From Nitrospina sp. LS_NOB (GTDB taxonomy: Bacteria; Nitrospinota; Nitrospinia; Nitrospinales; VA-1), in contig LFLA01000014.1 in assembly GCA_001542995.1 (NCBI GenBank), positions 62,001-126,000 of the forward strand: DNA of 64,000 nt. Direction: 5' to 3'. Of this stretch, positions 18,591-28,010 are shown piece after piece; within the stretch, counting starts at the first letter, position 1; each line of letters starts with the position of its first letter. A program made the translations under genes and the position numbers. The notes under the pieces were generated by a model, which saw nothing but the letters and a program-made list of their open reading frames with translations, searched no databases and was not told where the DNA came from.

Positions 18591-19325
18591 TTAACCTAAC
18601 AGGTCGGAAAGAAACTTTGTCAGCGCCTGAGTCGCAATTTGAGTTTGCGCGCGAAGTGACAAGGCGTTTTTGATAGAACCCGGGTGCGTCAACACATACC
18701 ATCCGGCTTTGAGGTTCGAGATTTCCCCATCACTTCCCAGAAACGAGGAGCTGTCCAGAAGTTCCTGATCGAGCCGGTCAGAAATCACCCGCACAGACAG
18801 TAAAGGCAAACCCTGTTCTTCAGCCACTCTGGCGATCGCCGAAGTTTCCATTTCCACCGCTTGAACGCTATATCTTTTCCCCAGTTCCCGCTTGGTCGCT
18901 GAGTCATGGATCACAGTATTGACGGTTAGCAGCCCACCTACAACTGTCTTGACTCCATCGGGACAAGGAATGTTCCTGGCACGGCCCAACCAATCGGGAT
19001 CGGAAAAATATTTCCCTTCTTCTTTTGCTTCCAGAATGGTATCGGCAATCACCAGATCACCGACATTCAGTTCCGGCTGAACCGCGCCGGCATAGCCGGT
19101 ACTGATCAGGGCCCTGGGTTGAAAACGGTCGATGACTTGAAGGGCGGCATCCTCGGCCCTTTGTTTGCCAACTCCGGATCTGACCAGGACAATATTCTGC
19201 TTCCCCCACTTGCCGGGCCAGGCAGAAGTTTTACCGAGACGCACATGATCTGAAATATTCATGGCACGTTTGATACCGGCAATTTCTTCTTTTACCGCTC
19301 CAAATATGGCAATGCAATCATTCAT
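18591..19325 (-). CDS. phosphorylase-superfamily nucleosidase (MTA/SAH nucleosidase-like)
   Basis: 244 residues from ATG 19325. Motifs of the PNP/UDP superfamily: I-S-T-G-Y-A-G-A-V for the nucleobase loop, A-V-E-M-E-T-S-A-I-A for ribose binding and S-V-R-V-I-S-D for the catalytic Asp. It may hydrolyse 5'-methylthioadenosine/S-adenosylhomocysteine, or belong to the hopanoid-associated HpnG type; I cannot separate these by eye. mtnA at 25946 makes the methylthioadenosine role attractive. Convergent with the GGDEF gene, gap 14 bp. Confidence 0.7.
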   Translation of the reverse strand: MNDCIAIFGAVKEEIAGIKRAMNISDHVRLGKTSAWPGKWGKQNIVLVRSGVGKQRAEDAALQVIDRFQPRALISTGYAGAVQPELNVGDLVIADTILEAKEEGKYFSDPDWLGRARNIPCPDGVKTVVGGLLTVNTVIHDSATKRELGKRYSVQAVEMETSAIARVAEEQGLPLLSVRVISDRLDQELLDSSSFLGSDGEISNLKAGWYVLTHPGSIKNALSLRAQTQIATQALTKFLSDLLG

Positions 19326-19544
19326 AGAACAGAAGTATACCACCCTCTTTCAACCCAGCATTTCAAATCCCACAAGTTGGTTTTATTCCCCGTGGCTTGC
19401 CACGTCCTATAAATAACACTTTATTAAGGTACCTCGTCCGCTTGCGGCGGAGTTGCTCATTTACCTCCCCCAGATTGATAAACAACATTATAATGAACTT
19501 GATTTGATATAATTTCCCCAGACTTGGGAAAAGGGAGAAAAACC

Positions 19545-20018
19545 ATGGAAAAAACGACAACAGATTCGGAAATGATAGAGTCCATGGCAAAATGGTTCAC
19601 CACGGGGGAATCTCTTCTGGCGATGATTTTTGCCCTGGCTGTATTGATTGTAACATTGCGCATCATTTACCGTCCCCGCCAAGATCCCCTGTCTGTCAGG
19701 CTTCTTGGCAGTCTCATGGTCATTTCTCTATCCTTTAGTGCCAATCACCCGGTTATATATGGATTAGGAATCTTCATCATTGCAACTCTCATCACGGAAT
19801 TGCACTTCATTGAAAAACTCGGAGTGCTTATCTGGCGCAGAAAAGAACATCAACAATACTTGTTGCAAAAAGCAACAGCCGAAGAAGTTGAAAGCAAACG
19901 CAAGAAAGAGTTAAAAATTGAGGCAGATGAAATGCGGGACGAAACTCAACCACTTGACGGTCAACTTGACCCCTGGGACATTTATAACAAACCCCCGGAG
20001 ACCCTAATCGCCTTTTAA
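19545..20018 (+). CDS. two-helix membrane protein with coiled coil
   Basis: 157 residues from ATG 19545 (GGGAG six bases upstream). Two transmembrane segments (about 22-41 and 56-82), then a charged coiled coil (E-E-V-E-S-K-R-K-K-E-L-K-I-E). No family recognised. Its TAA overlaps the next ATG as TAATG. A -1 slip on the TTTT before the stop would fuse it to the next ORF as a membrane-anchored nuclease-like protein. Confidence 0.55.
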   Translation: MEKTTTDSEMIESMAKWFTTGESLLAMIFALAVLIVTLRIIYRPRQDPLSVRLLGSLMVISLSFSANHPVIYGLGIFIIATLITELHFIEKLGVLIWRRKEHQQYLLQKATAEEVESKRKKELKIEADEMRDETQPLDGQLDPWDIYNKPPETLIAF

Positions 20019-20422
20019 TGGATGAGGCTCACAAGTTCCATGTGGCTGTTCACCGGGCCCTGCAATCAGGCAAAGGACCTTTCGGCAACCATGAGCTCAA
20101 AGAAGAAATTACGATCTCGGACAGGTTCAGCCAATTGACTCTGGACGCTATATCAATCAGTCCCTATCATCATTACGTCATAGAAATCCGTTATTTTCGG
20201 TTTCGAGACGATTTAAAACAAGCATTACCCGAGGTGGAACAAATGGCCCTTGCCTATCGTAATTATTTGATAGAACGCCATAACCGAAACAGTGTAACTC
20301 CTGTGCTCATCGTTCCACGTCACCTTAATGTACCTAATGTTTTTCTTGGTACGCTAGTTCTTCGATACGACCTGGAAGCCGATCAATTTCACAAACGAGG
20401 ACAGGGCAATAAAAATTCTTGA
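20018..20422 (+). CDS. possible PD-(D/E)XK-like domain protein
   Basis: 134 residues. The segment L-D-A-I-S-I ... Y-V-I-E-I-R-Y-F-R has the spacing of a PD-(D/E)XK core (Asp, then E-x-R/K on the following strand), followed by helices and a last strand P-V-L-I-V. This fold call is tentative. It may be the C-terminal half of the preceding gene: known proteins join transmembrane, coiled-coil and nuclease-like domains in this order. Confidence 0.4.
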   Translation: MDEAHKFHVAVHRALQSGKGPFGNHELKEEITISDRFSQLTLDAISISPYHHYVIEIRYFRFRDDLKQALPEVEQMALAYRNYLIERHNRNSVTPVLIVPRHLNVPNVFLGTLVLRYDLEADQFHKRGQGNKNS

Positions 20423-20530
20423 AGCTTGGCAGAAAGCTGAATAGAATGGCAGCCGCACTTCCCCTAATGGCACTTCTCTGCAAATTCAAGTGTTTTCAAT
20501 TTCCCATTACTCAGGAGAAATCTTTAACTC

Positions 20531-21913
20531 ATGGCAAAGCTGAAACTGAATATTCCTGTAAAAAGAGGGGACCGGCTTGAGCTAGATGTCGAAACGCTAG
20601 CCTCCAGCGGTGACGGCCTTTGCCGACACGAGGGGTACACCCTGTTCACACCGGGCGGACTGCCCGGCGACCGCGTCCTGGGGAAAATTATCAAAACCAC
20701 GCCACGTTTTGGCGTGGTCGATGTCTTGAAAAGAATTGAGCTATCGAAAGACCGTGTCGATCCGCCCTGCCCGGTTTTCTTCAAATGCGGCGGCTGCAAA
20801 TTTCAGGACCTGAACTACGAAAAACAACTGCAGTTTAAAGTTCAGGTGGTCAAGGACAGCCTGCAACGCATTGCTCATATCGAAATTCCAGAAAATATTG
20901 AAATCATCCCAGCCGACACCGGATACCAATATCGCAACAAAGGTAGTTTCGCGGTGCAGGGAAAAGGAGGAAAACCTCAGATCGGATTTTACGCAGAAGG
21001 CTCTCATGAGATTGCCGATTCGACCACCTGTGATATTCTCCTGCCCGCTATCAATGACACAAAGGAATGGCTGCGCCAGCTTTTGGAAAAACACGATATC
21101 TCTATTTACAACGAACGCCATTACCGGGGACTCCTGCGCGGATTGATCATTCGACATTCCGCATCTACGGGGGAAACCCTGGTCGGACTGGTCACCTACA
21201 AGGGCAGGTTCCCTAGAGGATTCCTCGCTGAACTGACGCAGGAGGATCATTTAAAAAAGCTGGGCATTGTCGGACTGATTCAAAACATCAATATGCAAAA
21301 CACCAATGTCATACTAGGTTCCGAAGAGCGGGTGTTGTGGGGCAAAAACCGATACAGGGAAAATCTTGGAGGGTTAAACTTTCATCTGTCCCTGGGCTCG
21401 TTTTTCCAAGTGCATTCCGAACAGGCGGAAAAACTCTATACCCTCATCAGCCAATGGACCGAGGAAAGCCAAACCGTAGTCGATGCCTATAGCGGGTCGG
21501 GAGGCATCGCCCTGTGGCTGGCAAAACAGGGTAGAGATGTTATCGGAATTGAAAAATTTGCACCCGCGATGGAAGATGCAAGACTGAGCGCCGAAAGTAA
21601 TGGACTGTCAAACTGCCGGTTCCTCACTGGAACGGTGGAAGAACATGCACCTGCTTTGGATGAAACCCCTCACACCTTCATCGTCGACCCTCCCCGCAAA
21701 GGTTGCTCCGAAACGGTCATTCAAACTATGATCGATACCCATCCCCAACAGATTATTTATGTTTCGTGTAATCCATCCACCCTGGCGCGGGATCTCGAAC
21801 GTCTCGATGGACATCGAATTCGGGATATCCAATTGATCGACATGTTTCCCCAGACCCAGCATGTAGAAATCGCTGTCCGCCTCACCCGAAAACGCCCTGA
21901 TAAAAAAGAGTAA
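20531..21913 (+). CDS. RlmD/RumA-type 23S rRNA uracil-5-methyltransferase
   Basis: 460 residues: TRAM domain (10-70); Fe-S cysteines (C-P-V-F-F-K-C-G-G-C-K-F and a later C-D); an SAM-binding domain with V-V-D-A-Y-S-G-S-G-G; V-D-P-P-R-K-G-C; the catalytic cysteine in Y-V-S-C-N-P-S-T-L-A-R-D-L; and D-M-F-P-Q-T-x-H-V-E near the end. The family methylates uridines of 23S rRNA or tRNA; which site (RlmC, RlmD, TrmA-like) cannot be told from sequence alone. Confidence 0.9.
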   Translation: MAKLKLNIPVKRGDRLELDVETLASSGDGLCRHEGYTLFTPGGLPGDRVLGKIIKTTPRFGVVDVLKRIELSKDRVDPPCPVFFKCGGCKFQDLNYEKQLQFKVQVVKDSLQRIAHIEIPENIEIIPADTGYQYRNKGSFAVQGKGGKPQIGFYAEGSHEIADSTTCDILLPAINDTKEWLRQLLEKHDISIYNERHYRGLLRGLIIRHSASTGETLVGLVTYKGRFPRGFLAELTQEDHLKKLGIVGLIQNINMQNTNVILGSEERVLWGKNRYRENLGGLNFHLSLGSFFQVHSEQAEKLYTLISQWTEESQTVVDAYSGSGGIALWLAKQGRDVIGIEKFAPAMEDARLSAESNGLSNCRFLTGTVEEHAPALDETPHTFIVDPPRKGCSETVIQTMIDTHPQQIIYVSCNPSTLARDLERLDGHRIRDIQLIDMFPQTQHVEIAVRLTRKRPDKKE

Positions 21914-21960
21914 CACCCAGCCAAGTTGCCTGACTGGGCGATTGATAGTATATCTATAAT

Positions 21961-23053
21961 ATGGAAAACAGCCTGAAAATCCGCTTGCTAAAGGGGACAG
22001 ACCTGCTCAGTTTTTTCGATGAGTCTACTCTGTCCAAGCTGGTTGAGCATTGCCGGGAAATTTCTCTCTCGCCGAAAGAAGTTCTTTTCCATGAAGATGA
22101 TCTTGAAAATGCCATGTACCTCATCCTCGAAGGGCAACTTGAGGTTTTCAAAGGTCCCAAGCAGATAGCGGTTTTGGGTCCTGGAGACTATGTCGGAGAA
22201 ATGTCGCTGATTGAGTCCAAAGCCCGTTCCGCTTCAGCCAGGGCAGAGCAGAACACCCTACTCATGGAAATCAATGAAGAACTTTTCCACACTTATCTAG
22301 CATCAGAACCTAAGGCACTTCTTTCCATCATGCGCACCTTGTCAGGCCGCGTCCGTAACGACCTCGAAACGATGATGAAAGACCTGCGCCAACTGAGTAT
22401 TTTTACCCACGATATCCGGAATTATCTGAGCACACTGGGACTCGCCGAATTGACCCTTGAAGACACCATTGAGTTGCTGAGCGGAACCGATCCCGACCAC
22501 AAAAAACGGGAAGGACTGGAAGACATGGAGAAATGTCAGCATGTGGTCGAAACAGTCCGAACCAACCTGATGGAAATGCTGGATTCCAGTTTGAATCATG
22601 TAAAAAAAATCAAAATACCCTATTTTGCCGGTTATAGAAGAATCTGTAGCAGGACTTTGCACACACCCGCAATTGCAGAACATAACCATCGAAATCCTTC
22701 CTCAAGGAGATTCCCTCGAGACGGTTTTTAATCCACTGGACATTCAGCGTGTCCTGCAAAACCTGATCATCAACGCCGGTTACGTCACCGAAAGCGGAGG
22801 CAAGATAGATATTGGGGTCATTCGAAAAGATGGAGCCATAATGGTCAGCGTGACGGATAAAGGTTGCGGTATTCCAGAAGAAGTTCAAGGATACCTTTTC
22901 AAGGATTCACTAACCACCAAAAGTGATGGGAACAGACTGGGCCTGCTCTCCTGCAAAGGCATTATCGAGGAAAATCACCAGGGCAAGCTCTGGTTTGAAA
23001 CTGAAGTTGGAAAAGGAACCACCTTCCACTTCACCCTCCCCGCCCACCACTAG
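21961..23053 (+). pseudogene. cNMP-binding domain histidine kinase, split by frameshift at A8
   Basis: The first frame (21961-22731) holds a cyclic-nucleotide-binding domain (G-D-Y-V-G-E-M-S-L-I-E ... R-S-A-S-A-R-A, the phosphate-binding cassette) and a dimerisation helix with H-D-I-R-N, a likely phosphoacceptor box. The ATPase half (N-L-I-I-N-A; D-K-G-C-G-I-P; G-x-G-T-T-F-H-F) lies in the +1 frame, 22625-23053. The frames join at eight A (22602-22609): removing one A gives H-V-K-K-S-K-Y-P-I-L-P-V-I-E-E-S. The stop codon TAG lies in the end motif of a dispersed repeat. An A8 run can be transcriptionally slippery, so a full-length kinase could still be made. Confidence 0.8.
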
Positions 23054-23207
23054 GCGTGGGGCCGACTGCAATAGCTATTTTTGGCTAGCAATAGTTGGCT
23101 CGGCTTAATAAACCTCTTTCCTTTGACAGGAGAAGATCGTTAAAGTATTGCGCTCAAGTATTCAGTCTGCTTTTCGGGTTATGCAGTGCTGGTCCCACGC
23201 CTAGTGG
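23047..23207. repeat. MITE-like element with perfect 14-bp inverted ends
   Basis: CCACTAGGCGTGGG at 23047-23060 and its exact reverse complement at 23194-23207 bound 161 bp. The interior has AGCAATAGTTGGCTCGGCTTAATAAA, similar to parts of the elements at 34707 and 52382. It fills the whole gap between two convergent genes: the left end contains the TAG of the kinase, and the right end touches the TAA of asnS. Confidence 0.8.
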
Positions 23208-24593
23208 TTAGAATTTGGCGTGTTTGGGGGTTCTGGGAAAGGGGATCACGTCGCGGATATTTTCCATGCCAGTAACGAACTGGACCAGCCGTTCGAATCC
23301 CAACCCGAATCCAGAGTGAGGCGCCGAGCCAAATTTCCTGAGATCGAGGTACCACCAGTATTCTTCCGGATCAAGGTCTTTGTCCCGCATCCGTTGTAAC
23401 AACAAATCATAGTTTTCTTCACGCTGGCTACCGCCGATAATTTCCCCAAGGTTGGGCAGAAGCACATCCATAGCCCGCACGGTTTCACCGCCCTCATTGA
23501 GTTTCATGTAAAAAGATTTAATCTGCTCCGGGTAGTTGAACACAATGATCGGTTTTTTGAAAACCTTCTCACTAAGATAGCGTTCATGTTCTGCTTGCAG
23601 GGCAAAACCCCACTCCACTGGATAGGTAAATGTCTCAGAGGATTTTTGCAGTTGGTGAATAGCGTCGGTATAGGTCAACCTCTCGAAACTACTGCCAGTG
23701 ATCTTTCTCAGGGTCTCAAGAATGGTGGTGTCAATGCGCTTATTAAAAAATTCCATGTCTTCCGCGCAATGTTCCATCACATCCGACAATAGGTATTTGA
23801 TAAATTCCTCCGCCAGGTCCATATCGTCATCCAGGTCATAAAAGGCCATTTCCGGTTCCACCATCCAGAATTCAGCGAGGTGCCGACTGGTGTTGGAGTT
23901 TTCGGCGCGAAAGGTAGGACCAAACGTATAAACCTCTGAAAGGGCCATAGCATAAATTTCACCTTCCAGTTGCCCGCTGACAGTGAGCGCGGTTTTCTCG
24001 CCAAAAAAATCCTGAGTATAGTCAATTTTGCCATCCACACTTGGAGGTTTGGACAGGTCCAGAGTCGTCACCTGAAACATTTCCCCAGCACCTTCGCAAT
24101 CACTGGTGGTTACAATAGGCGTGTTCAGGTAAAGAAAACCTTTTTCCTGAAAAAACTGGTGAATGGCAAAAGCCAGTCGGTTACGTACCCGCATGACCGC
24201 GCCAAAAGTATTGGTACGCGGGCGAAGGTGAGCGATCTCACGCAAAAACTCAAAGGAGTGCCGTTTCTTTTGCAAAGGATAAGTGTCGACCGGGGCTGGG
24301 CCGTAAACCTGAATTTCTGTAGCCTGAACTTCCTTGGACTGGCCCTTGCCCTGTGAAGTTACCAGGTTGCCGCGCACCGCCACGCAACTACCGGTGGTCA
24401 TCTGTTTCTCAATGGAGGAATAATCCGGAAGGCTGTGTTCAGCCACCACTTGAATATTAGCGAGACAGGAACCGTCATTGATTTCCAGAAAGGAAAAACC
24501 TCCCTTGGAATCGCGGCGGGTTCTCACCCAGCCTTTTACCAGCACTTCTCCCTCCTCACCCATGAGGAGGTCTTTAATTTTTGTCCGTTTCAT
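23208..24593 (-). CDS. asnS: asparaginyl-tRNA synthetase
   Basis: 461 residues: N-terminal OB-fold anticodon-binding domain (15-105) and class II catalytic core. Motif 2 is [21 protein letters not shown] and motif 3 is G-L-G-F-E-R-L-V-Q. The insert [15 protein letters not shown] is AsnRS-specific and separates it from AspRS. It charges tRNA-Asn directly, so the amidation route is not strictly needed. Length is normal. Confidence 0.96.
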   Translation of the reverse strand: MKRTKIKDLLMGEEGEVLVKGWVRTRRDSKGGFSFLEINDGSCLANIQVVAEHSLPDYSSIEKQMTTGSCVAVRGNLVTSQGKGQSKEVQATEIQVYGPAPVDTYPLQKKRHSFEFLREIAHLRPRTNTFGAVMRVRNRLAFAIHQFFQEKGFLYLNTPIVTTSDCEGAGEMFQVTTLDLSKPPSVDGKIDYTQDFFGEKTALTVSGQLEGEIYAMALSEVYTFGPTFRAENSNTSRHLAEFWMVEPEMAFYDLDDDMDLAEEFIKYLLSDVMEHCAEDMEFFNKRIDTTILETLRKITGSSFERLTYTDAIHQLQKSSETFTYPVEWGFALQAEHERYLSEKVFKKPIIVFNYPEQIKSFYMKLNEGGETVRAMDVLLPNLGEIIGGSQREENYDLLLQRMRDKDLDPEEYWWYLDLRKFGSAPHSGFGLGFERLVQFVTGMENIRDVIPFPRTPKHAKF

Positions 24594-24688
24594 AAACTCG
24601 ACTTACCCCTATTTAAGTACTCCCTGACAAGCGCTCTTCTCATTGACAATAAAGGAGTTTTCAGATATTTTAGGGAGAGCAGTTAGCA

Positions 24689-25045
24689 ATGATTTTTCTC
24701 AGCGTTCCAAAGAAATTAACCGGAAAAACCTACACCCCATATTTTGTGTTTATTCTAGGAAATTTACTGCAAGCGACCGCCCAGGTCCTGAACATTATTT
24801 TACAGCTCTATATGTGGATCATTATTATCCGCGCCCTATTATCCTGGGTGAATCCGGATCCGCATAATCCCATCGTCCAGTTTTTATACAGTATCACAGA
24901 ACCAGTTTTGCTTCGAGTACGGCAGTTAATCCCCATGTCCGGAATAGGAATCGATTTTTCGCCAATCATTGTTCTTCTGGCAATAATTTTCCTTCAAAGT
25001 TTTTTGGTCCAGTCGCTGGGAGCCTTGGCACTGAGACTACAATGA
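24689..25045 (+). CDS. yggT: YggT family membrane protein
   Basis: 118 residues with two hydrophobic regions and the family hallmark R-A-L-L-S-W-V-N-P-D-P-H-N-P-I-V-Q-F-L. ATG 24689 has GGGAG upstream; GTG 24746 would give the more usual length. YggT proteins are linked to osmotic stress and cell-division regions. The order yggT-divIVA-yggU here is a known conserved neighbourhood. Confidence 0.9.
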   Translation: MIFLSVPKKLTGKTYTPYFVFILGNLLQATAQVLNIILQLYMWIIIIRALLSWVNPDPHNPIVQFLYSITEPVLLRVRQLIPMSGIGIDFSPIIVLLAIIFLQSFLVQSLGALALRLQ

Positions 25046-25051
25046 TCTATC

Positions 25052-25642
25052 ATGCGCCTGACTTATCTTGACATTCTAGAGCAATGCTTCCACGACAAGT
25101 TTCGTGGCTATAACAAGCAGGAGGTCGACACCTTCCTCCACCTTGTGGCCGATGATTTTAAATCCATGGCCGAAGACCTCAAGGATAATGACCGGCAGAT
25201 CAACTTAAAAAACGAGGAAATTAAAGAACTCAAACAAAATCTAGACGAGCTTTCCCAACAAGAACCCGAAACCAGAACCTCTCCCGAGGTGGAAGAAGAG
25301 TTACGGACTCTTAGAAAAGAGTTGGGGGAAAAAGACCAACTGATTCAGGAAATGGAAAAAGCCAATGAAAGCCAGTCAAACGGCAGTGGCGCGTTTTCGC
25401 AGTTAACGCCGGAGATATTGAAAGAAAAAGCAAAAAAAATCATCAACACCGCAAAGCAACATGCTGAGCAACATAAAGCAAACGCCGCGAAAGAGCTGGA
25501 CTCCATACAGGAAGATATCCAGAAATTACAAAAACAGAAACAACAGTTGATGGATAATATCCGGGCCACTGCGGTAGAGCATTTAAATAAATTTAAAGCG
25601 GGAACCCAAAACGGCAATGCCGGAAACTCAGCTCAGGATTAA
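25052..25642 (+). CDS. divIVA: DivIVA-domain coiled-coil protein
   Basis: 196 residues. The N-terminal DivIVA membrane-binding motif is present (L-T-Y-L-D-I-L ... F-H-D-K-F-R-G-Y-N-K-Q-E-V-D-T-F-L). It is followed by coiled coils (30-90 and 130-185) with a low-complexity break. DivIVA proteins recognise curved membrane and organise division or growth sites. It is 6 bp after yggT and overlaps yggU by 26 bp. Confidence 0.88.
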   Translation: MRLTYLDILEQCFHDKFRGYNKQEVDTFLHLVADDFKSMAEDLKDNDRQINLKNEEIKELKQNLDELSQQEPETRTSPEVEEELRTLRKELGEKDQLIQEMEKANESQSNGSGAFSQLTPEILKEKAKKIINTAKQHAEQHKANAAKELDSIQEDIQKLQKQKQQLMDNIRATAVEHLNKFKAGTQNGNAGNSAQD

Positions 25643-25949
25643 TCCTTGCGAAAATGGAATCCGGTTCTCAGCCGTCATCCAGCCCAGGTCATCCCAGAAC
25701 GAAGTCTCGGGGATTCATAATAATTCCTTAAAAATTCGATTGACCTCACCACCGGTAGACGGAGCCGCCAACAAAACCTGCGTCAAGTTCCTGGCCAAGT
25801 GGCTGGGGGTGAGTCCCTCCAGGGTCTGTATCGTCGCGGGACTCAACAGTAAAAACAAAACCATCGAAATTAAAGGGATGAATGAATCTGATTTTCGAGA
25901 AAAACTGACCGCTAAAATTCCCAACCTTTTTAAAGAAAATAATTCATGA
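25617..25949 (+). CDS. yggU: YggU (DUF167) family protein
   Basis: 110 residues with the DUF167 core V-Q/I-Q-P-R-S-S-Q-N-E, L-K-I-R-L-T-S-P-P-V-D-G-A-A-N-K and V-x-I-V-A-G-x-x-S-K-x-K. A small conserved protein of unknown function. Start ATG 25617 overlaps divIVA; the stop TGA overlaps the mtnA start (ATGA), so translation is coupled through the operon. Confidence 0.9.
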   Translation: MPETQLRINPCENGIRFSAVIQPRSSQNEVSGIHNNSLKIRLTSPPVDGAANKTCVKFLAKWLGVSPSRVCIVAGLNSKNKTIEIKGMNESDFREKLTAKIPNLFKENNS

Positions 25950-26986
25950 TCAAAACCATCGAGTATGTAGACGGAGTGGTGAGGATGATCGATCAGACTC
26001 GTCTTCCAGCAGAAAAAGTTTTTGTTGACTGCAAAACCGTTGAAGAAGTTGGGCAGGCCATTAAATCCATGATTATCCGGGGAGCACCGGCCATCGGTGT
26101 CGCCGCAGCCATGGGGGTCAGCCTCGGAGCCGATGCGATTACCGCCTCCAACTTCGATGAATTTTACAGCGCGATGGAAAAGCAATGCGACCACCTCGGC
26201 AAGTCCCGGCCTACCGCTGTGAATCTCGCCTGGGCCATCAACCGGATGAAACAGCTTGCGAGGGATTCAAAAAACCTTTCTATCCCCGAACTGAAAGCCC
26301 GGTTGAAGGAAGAAGCACTCACCATCCTGACCGAAGATATCAGCATCAACAAAGCAATGGGACAACACGGGCAGACTCTGATTGAAAACGACAATGTGAT
26401 TTTGACCCACTGCAATGCTGGGGCTTTGGCGACAGCAGGTTTCGGCACCGCGCTGGGAGTGATTCGCGCATCCATCAACGCGGGGAAAAATATCCGAGTA
26501 TTGGCTAACGAGACACGACCTTTCCTGCAAGGGGCAAGGCTAACAGCGTGGGAACTCAAAGAAGACAATATTCCCGTCAAACTTATTACCGATAGTATGT
26601 GCGGTTTCTTTATGAAAAACAAGGAAGTCGATCTGGTCGTTGTCGGGGCCGACCGTATTGCGGGAAATGGCGATGTCGCCAACAAAATAGGCACCTATAT
26701 GGTTGCGGTGCTTGCCAAGGAAAACAATATTCCATTTTATGTCGCCGCGCCGGTGTCGACTCTAGACCTTTCCCTGGCGTCCGGCGATGAAATCCCCATA
26801 GAAGAACGCTCAGCGGAAGAAGTGGTGAACATCAACAAAAAAAGAATTGCACCCGAGGGCATCGAGGTGGCACACCCCGCGTTTGATATCACCCCCAATA
26901 AACTGGTCACCGCCATCATCACCGAAGAGGGTATTGCCCGTCCTCCTTTCACCGAGTCGCTCAAGGCGATGGCGCAAAAGAAATGA
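25946..26986 (+). CDS. mtnA: S-methyl-5-thioribose-1-phosphate isomerase
   Basis: 346 residues with the eIF2B-like fold: I-I-R-G-A-P-A-I-G-V-A-A-A, R-P-T-A-V-N-L-A-W-A, H-C-N-A-G-A-L-A-T-A-G-x-G-T-A-L-G-V-I, N-E-T-R-P-x-x-Q-G-A-R-L-T-A-W-E-L and V-V-G-A-D-R-I-A-x-N-G-D-V-A-N-K-I-G-T. It isomerises methylthioribose 1-phosphate in methionine salvage. It overlaps yggU by 4 bp and the next gene by 4 bp. Confidence 0.95.
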   Translation: MIKTIEYVDGVVRMIDQTRLPAEKVFVDCKTVEEVGQAIKSMIIRGAPAIGVAAAMGVSLGADAITASNFDEFYSAMEKQCDHLGKSRPTAVNLAWAINRMKQLARDSKNLSIPELKARLKEEALTILTEDISINKAMGQHGQTLIENDNVILTHCNAGALATAGFGTALGVIRASINAGKNIRVLANETRPFLQGARLTAWELKEDNIPVKLITDSMCGFFMKNKEVDLVVVGADRIAGNGDVANKIGTYMVAVLAKENNIPFYVAAPVSTLDLSLASGDEIPIEERSAEEVVNINKKRIAPEGIEVAHPAFDITPNKLVTAIITEEGIARPPFTESLKAMAQKK

Positions 26987-27972
26987 GAGCCATGATTCTG
27001 GCGGCAGGCTTCGGCACCCGCCTCAAGCCCCTCACACTGGGCCTTCCCAAACCCATGTTCCCGGTTTTAAACCGGCCCCTTCTGGAACACACACTGAACT
27101 TTTTAAGTTCCAATGGCATTCAGGACATCATCGTCAATGTGCATCACCTGCCCGAGAAAATTGTCGAGCATTTCGGCGATGGTACAGATTTCGGAGTGCA
27201 CCTGCAGTTTTCCAGGGAAGAAGAAATTCTCGGAACCGCTGGCGGACTCAAAAAGGCTCAGTCATTCCTTGAAAAAGAAACATTTTTGGTGATAAACAGC
27301 GACGTGCTCGCAGATATCGATCTGGATACAGTCCTCAGTTTTCATAAAGAAAAAAACTCCTGCCTGACACTGGTCCTGAGGAAGGACGCCGAGCCGGAAA
27401 AATATGCGCCTATTGAGATGGCCGATGACGGGCGCATCACGCGCTTTGTGAATGCGTCCATTAAAAATCCTCCCGCAACAACCCAACGGGTCATGTTCAC
27501 CGGAATACAGATCATGGAACCGGAAATATTTTCCCGCATACCGGCAGGCAAATTCTATGGCACGGCAGAAGACGTGTTCCCGACGATGATCGAAGAAGGG
27601 CTACCGGTTTATGGAACTCTGCATGAGAAATACTGGATCGACATGGGTACGCGGGAGACCTATATCCAGGCCCAGGCCGATGCCTTGGAAGGAAAGTTAG
27701 CGTTAAAAACCTCGCCATCGAGAAACCCCGAAGGCCTTCTGGTGGTGCCACCGGTTCATATCGGGAAAGACTGCGAAATCTCTAATAGCGCACAGGTAGG
27801 TCCTTATGCAGTGCTGGGCGATGGATGTCGTTTGGGATCAGGCGCTGTCGTGGAAAATTCCATACTCTGGGCGGGTGCTACTATCGGTTCCGGTGCCACC
27901 GTAAGAAATTCTATTGTCGGCAAAGGAGTCGCTGTAGAAAATAACGCGCAAGTGGTAGATGCATCAAGTTGA
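26983..27972 (+). CDS. sugar nucleotidyltransferase with left-handed beta-helix tail
   Basis: 329 residues: an NTP_transferase domain (A-A-G-F-G-T-R-L-K-P-L-T and L-G-x-P-K-P-M; L-G-T-A-G-G-L; I-N-S-D-V-L) and C-terminal hexapeptide repeats (250-325; I-G-K-D-C-E-I, V-G-P-Y-A-V-L-G). It resembles mannose-1-phosphate guanylyltransferase or MurNAc/GlcNAc-1-phosphate uridylyltransferases; the sugar is undetermined. Last gene of the five-gene operon, followed by a strong palindrome. Confidence 0.85.
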   Translation: MRAMILAAGFGTRLKPLTLGLPKPMFPVLNRPLLEHTLNFLSSNGIQDIIVNVHHLPEKIVEHFGDGTDFGVHLQFSREEEILGTAGGLKKAQSFLEKETFLVINSDVLADIDLDTVLSFHKEKNSCLTLVLRKDAEPEKYAPIEMADDGRITRFVNASIKNPPATTQRVMFTGIQIMEPEIFSRIPAGKFYGTAEDVFPTMIEEGLPVYGTLHEKYWIDMGTRETYIQAQADALEGKLALKTSPSRNPEGLLVVPPVHIGKDCEISNSAQVGPYAVLGDGCRLGSGAVVENSILWAGATIGSGATVRNSIVGKGVAVENNAQVVDASS

Positions 27973-28002
27973 CACGGATGAAAATTTCATCCGTGTCAAC
28001 TT
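27966..28002. terminator. 37-bp perfect palindrome, probable bidirectional terminator
   Basis: Arms of 18 bp (AAGTTGACACGGATGAAA and its exact complement) around a single central base, lying between convergent genes. It contains the TGA stop of the nucleotidyltransferase. T and A rich ends allow function in both directions. Confidence 0.8.
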
Positions 28003-28010
28003 AACCTTGT

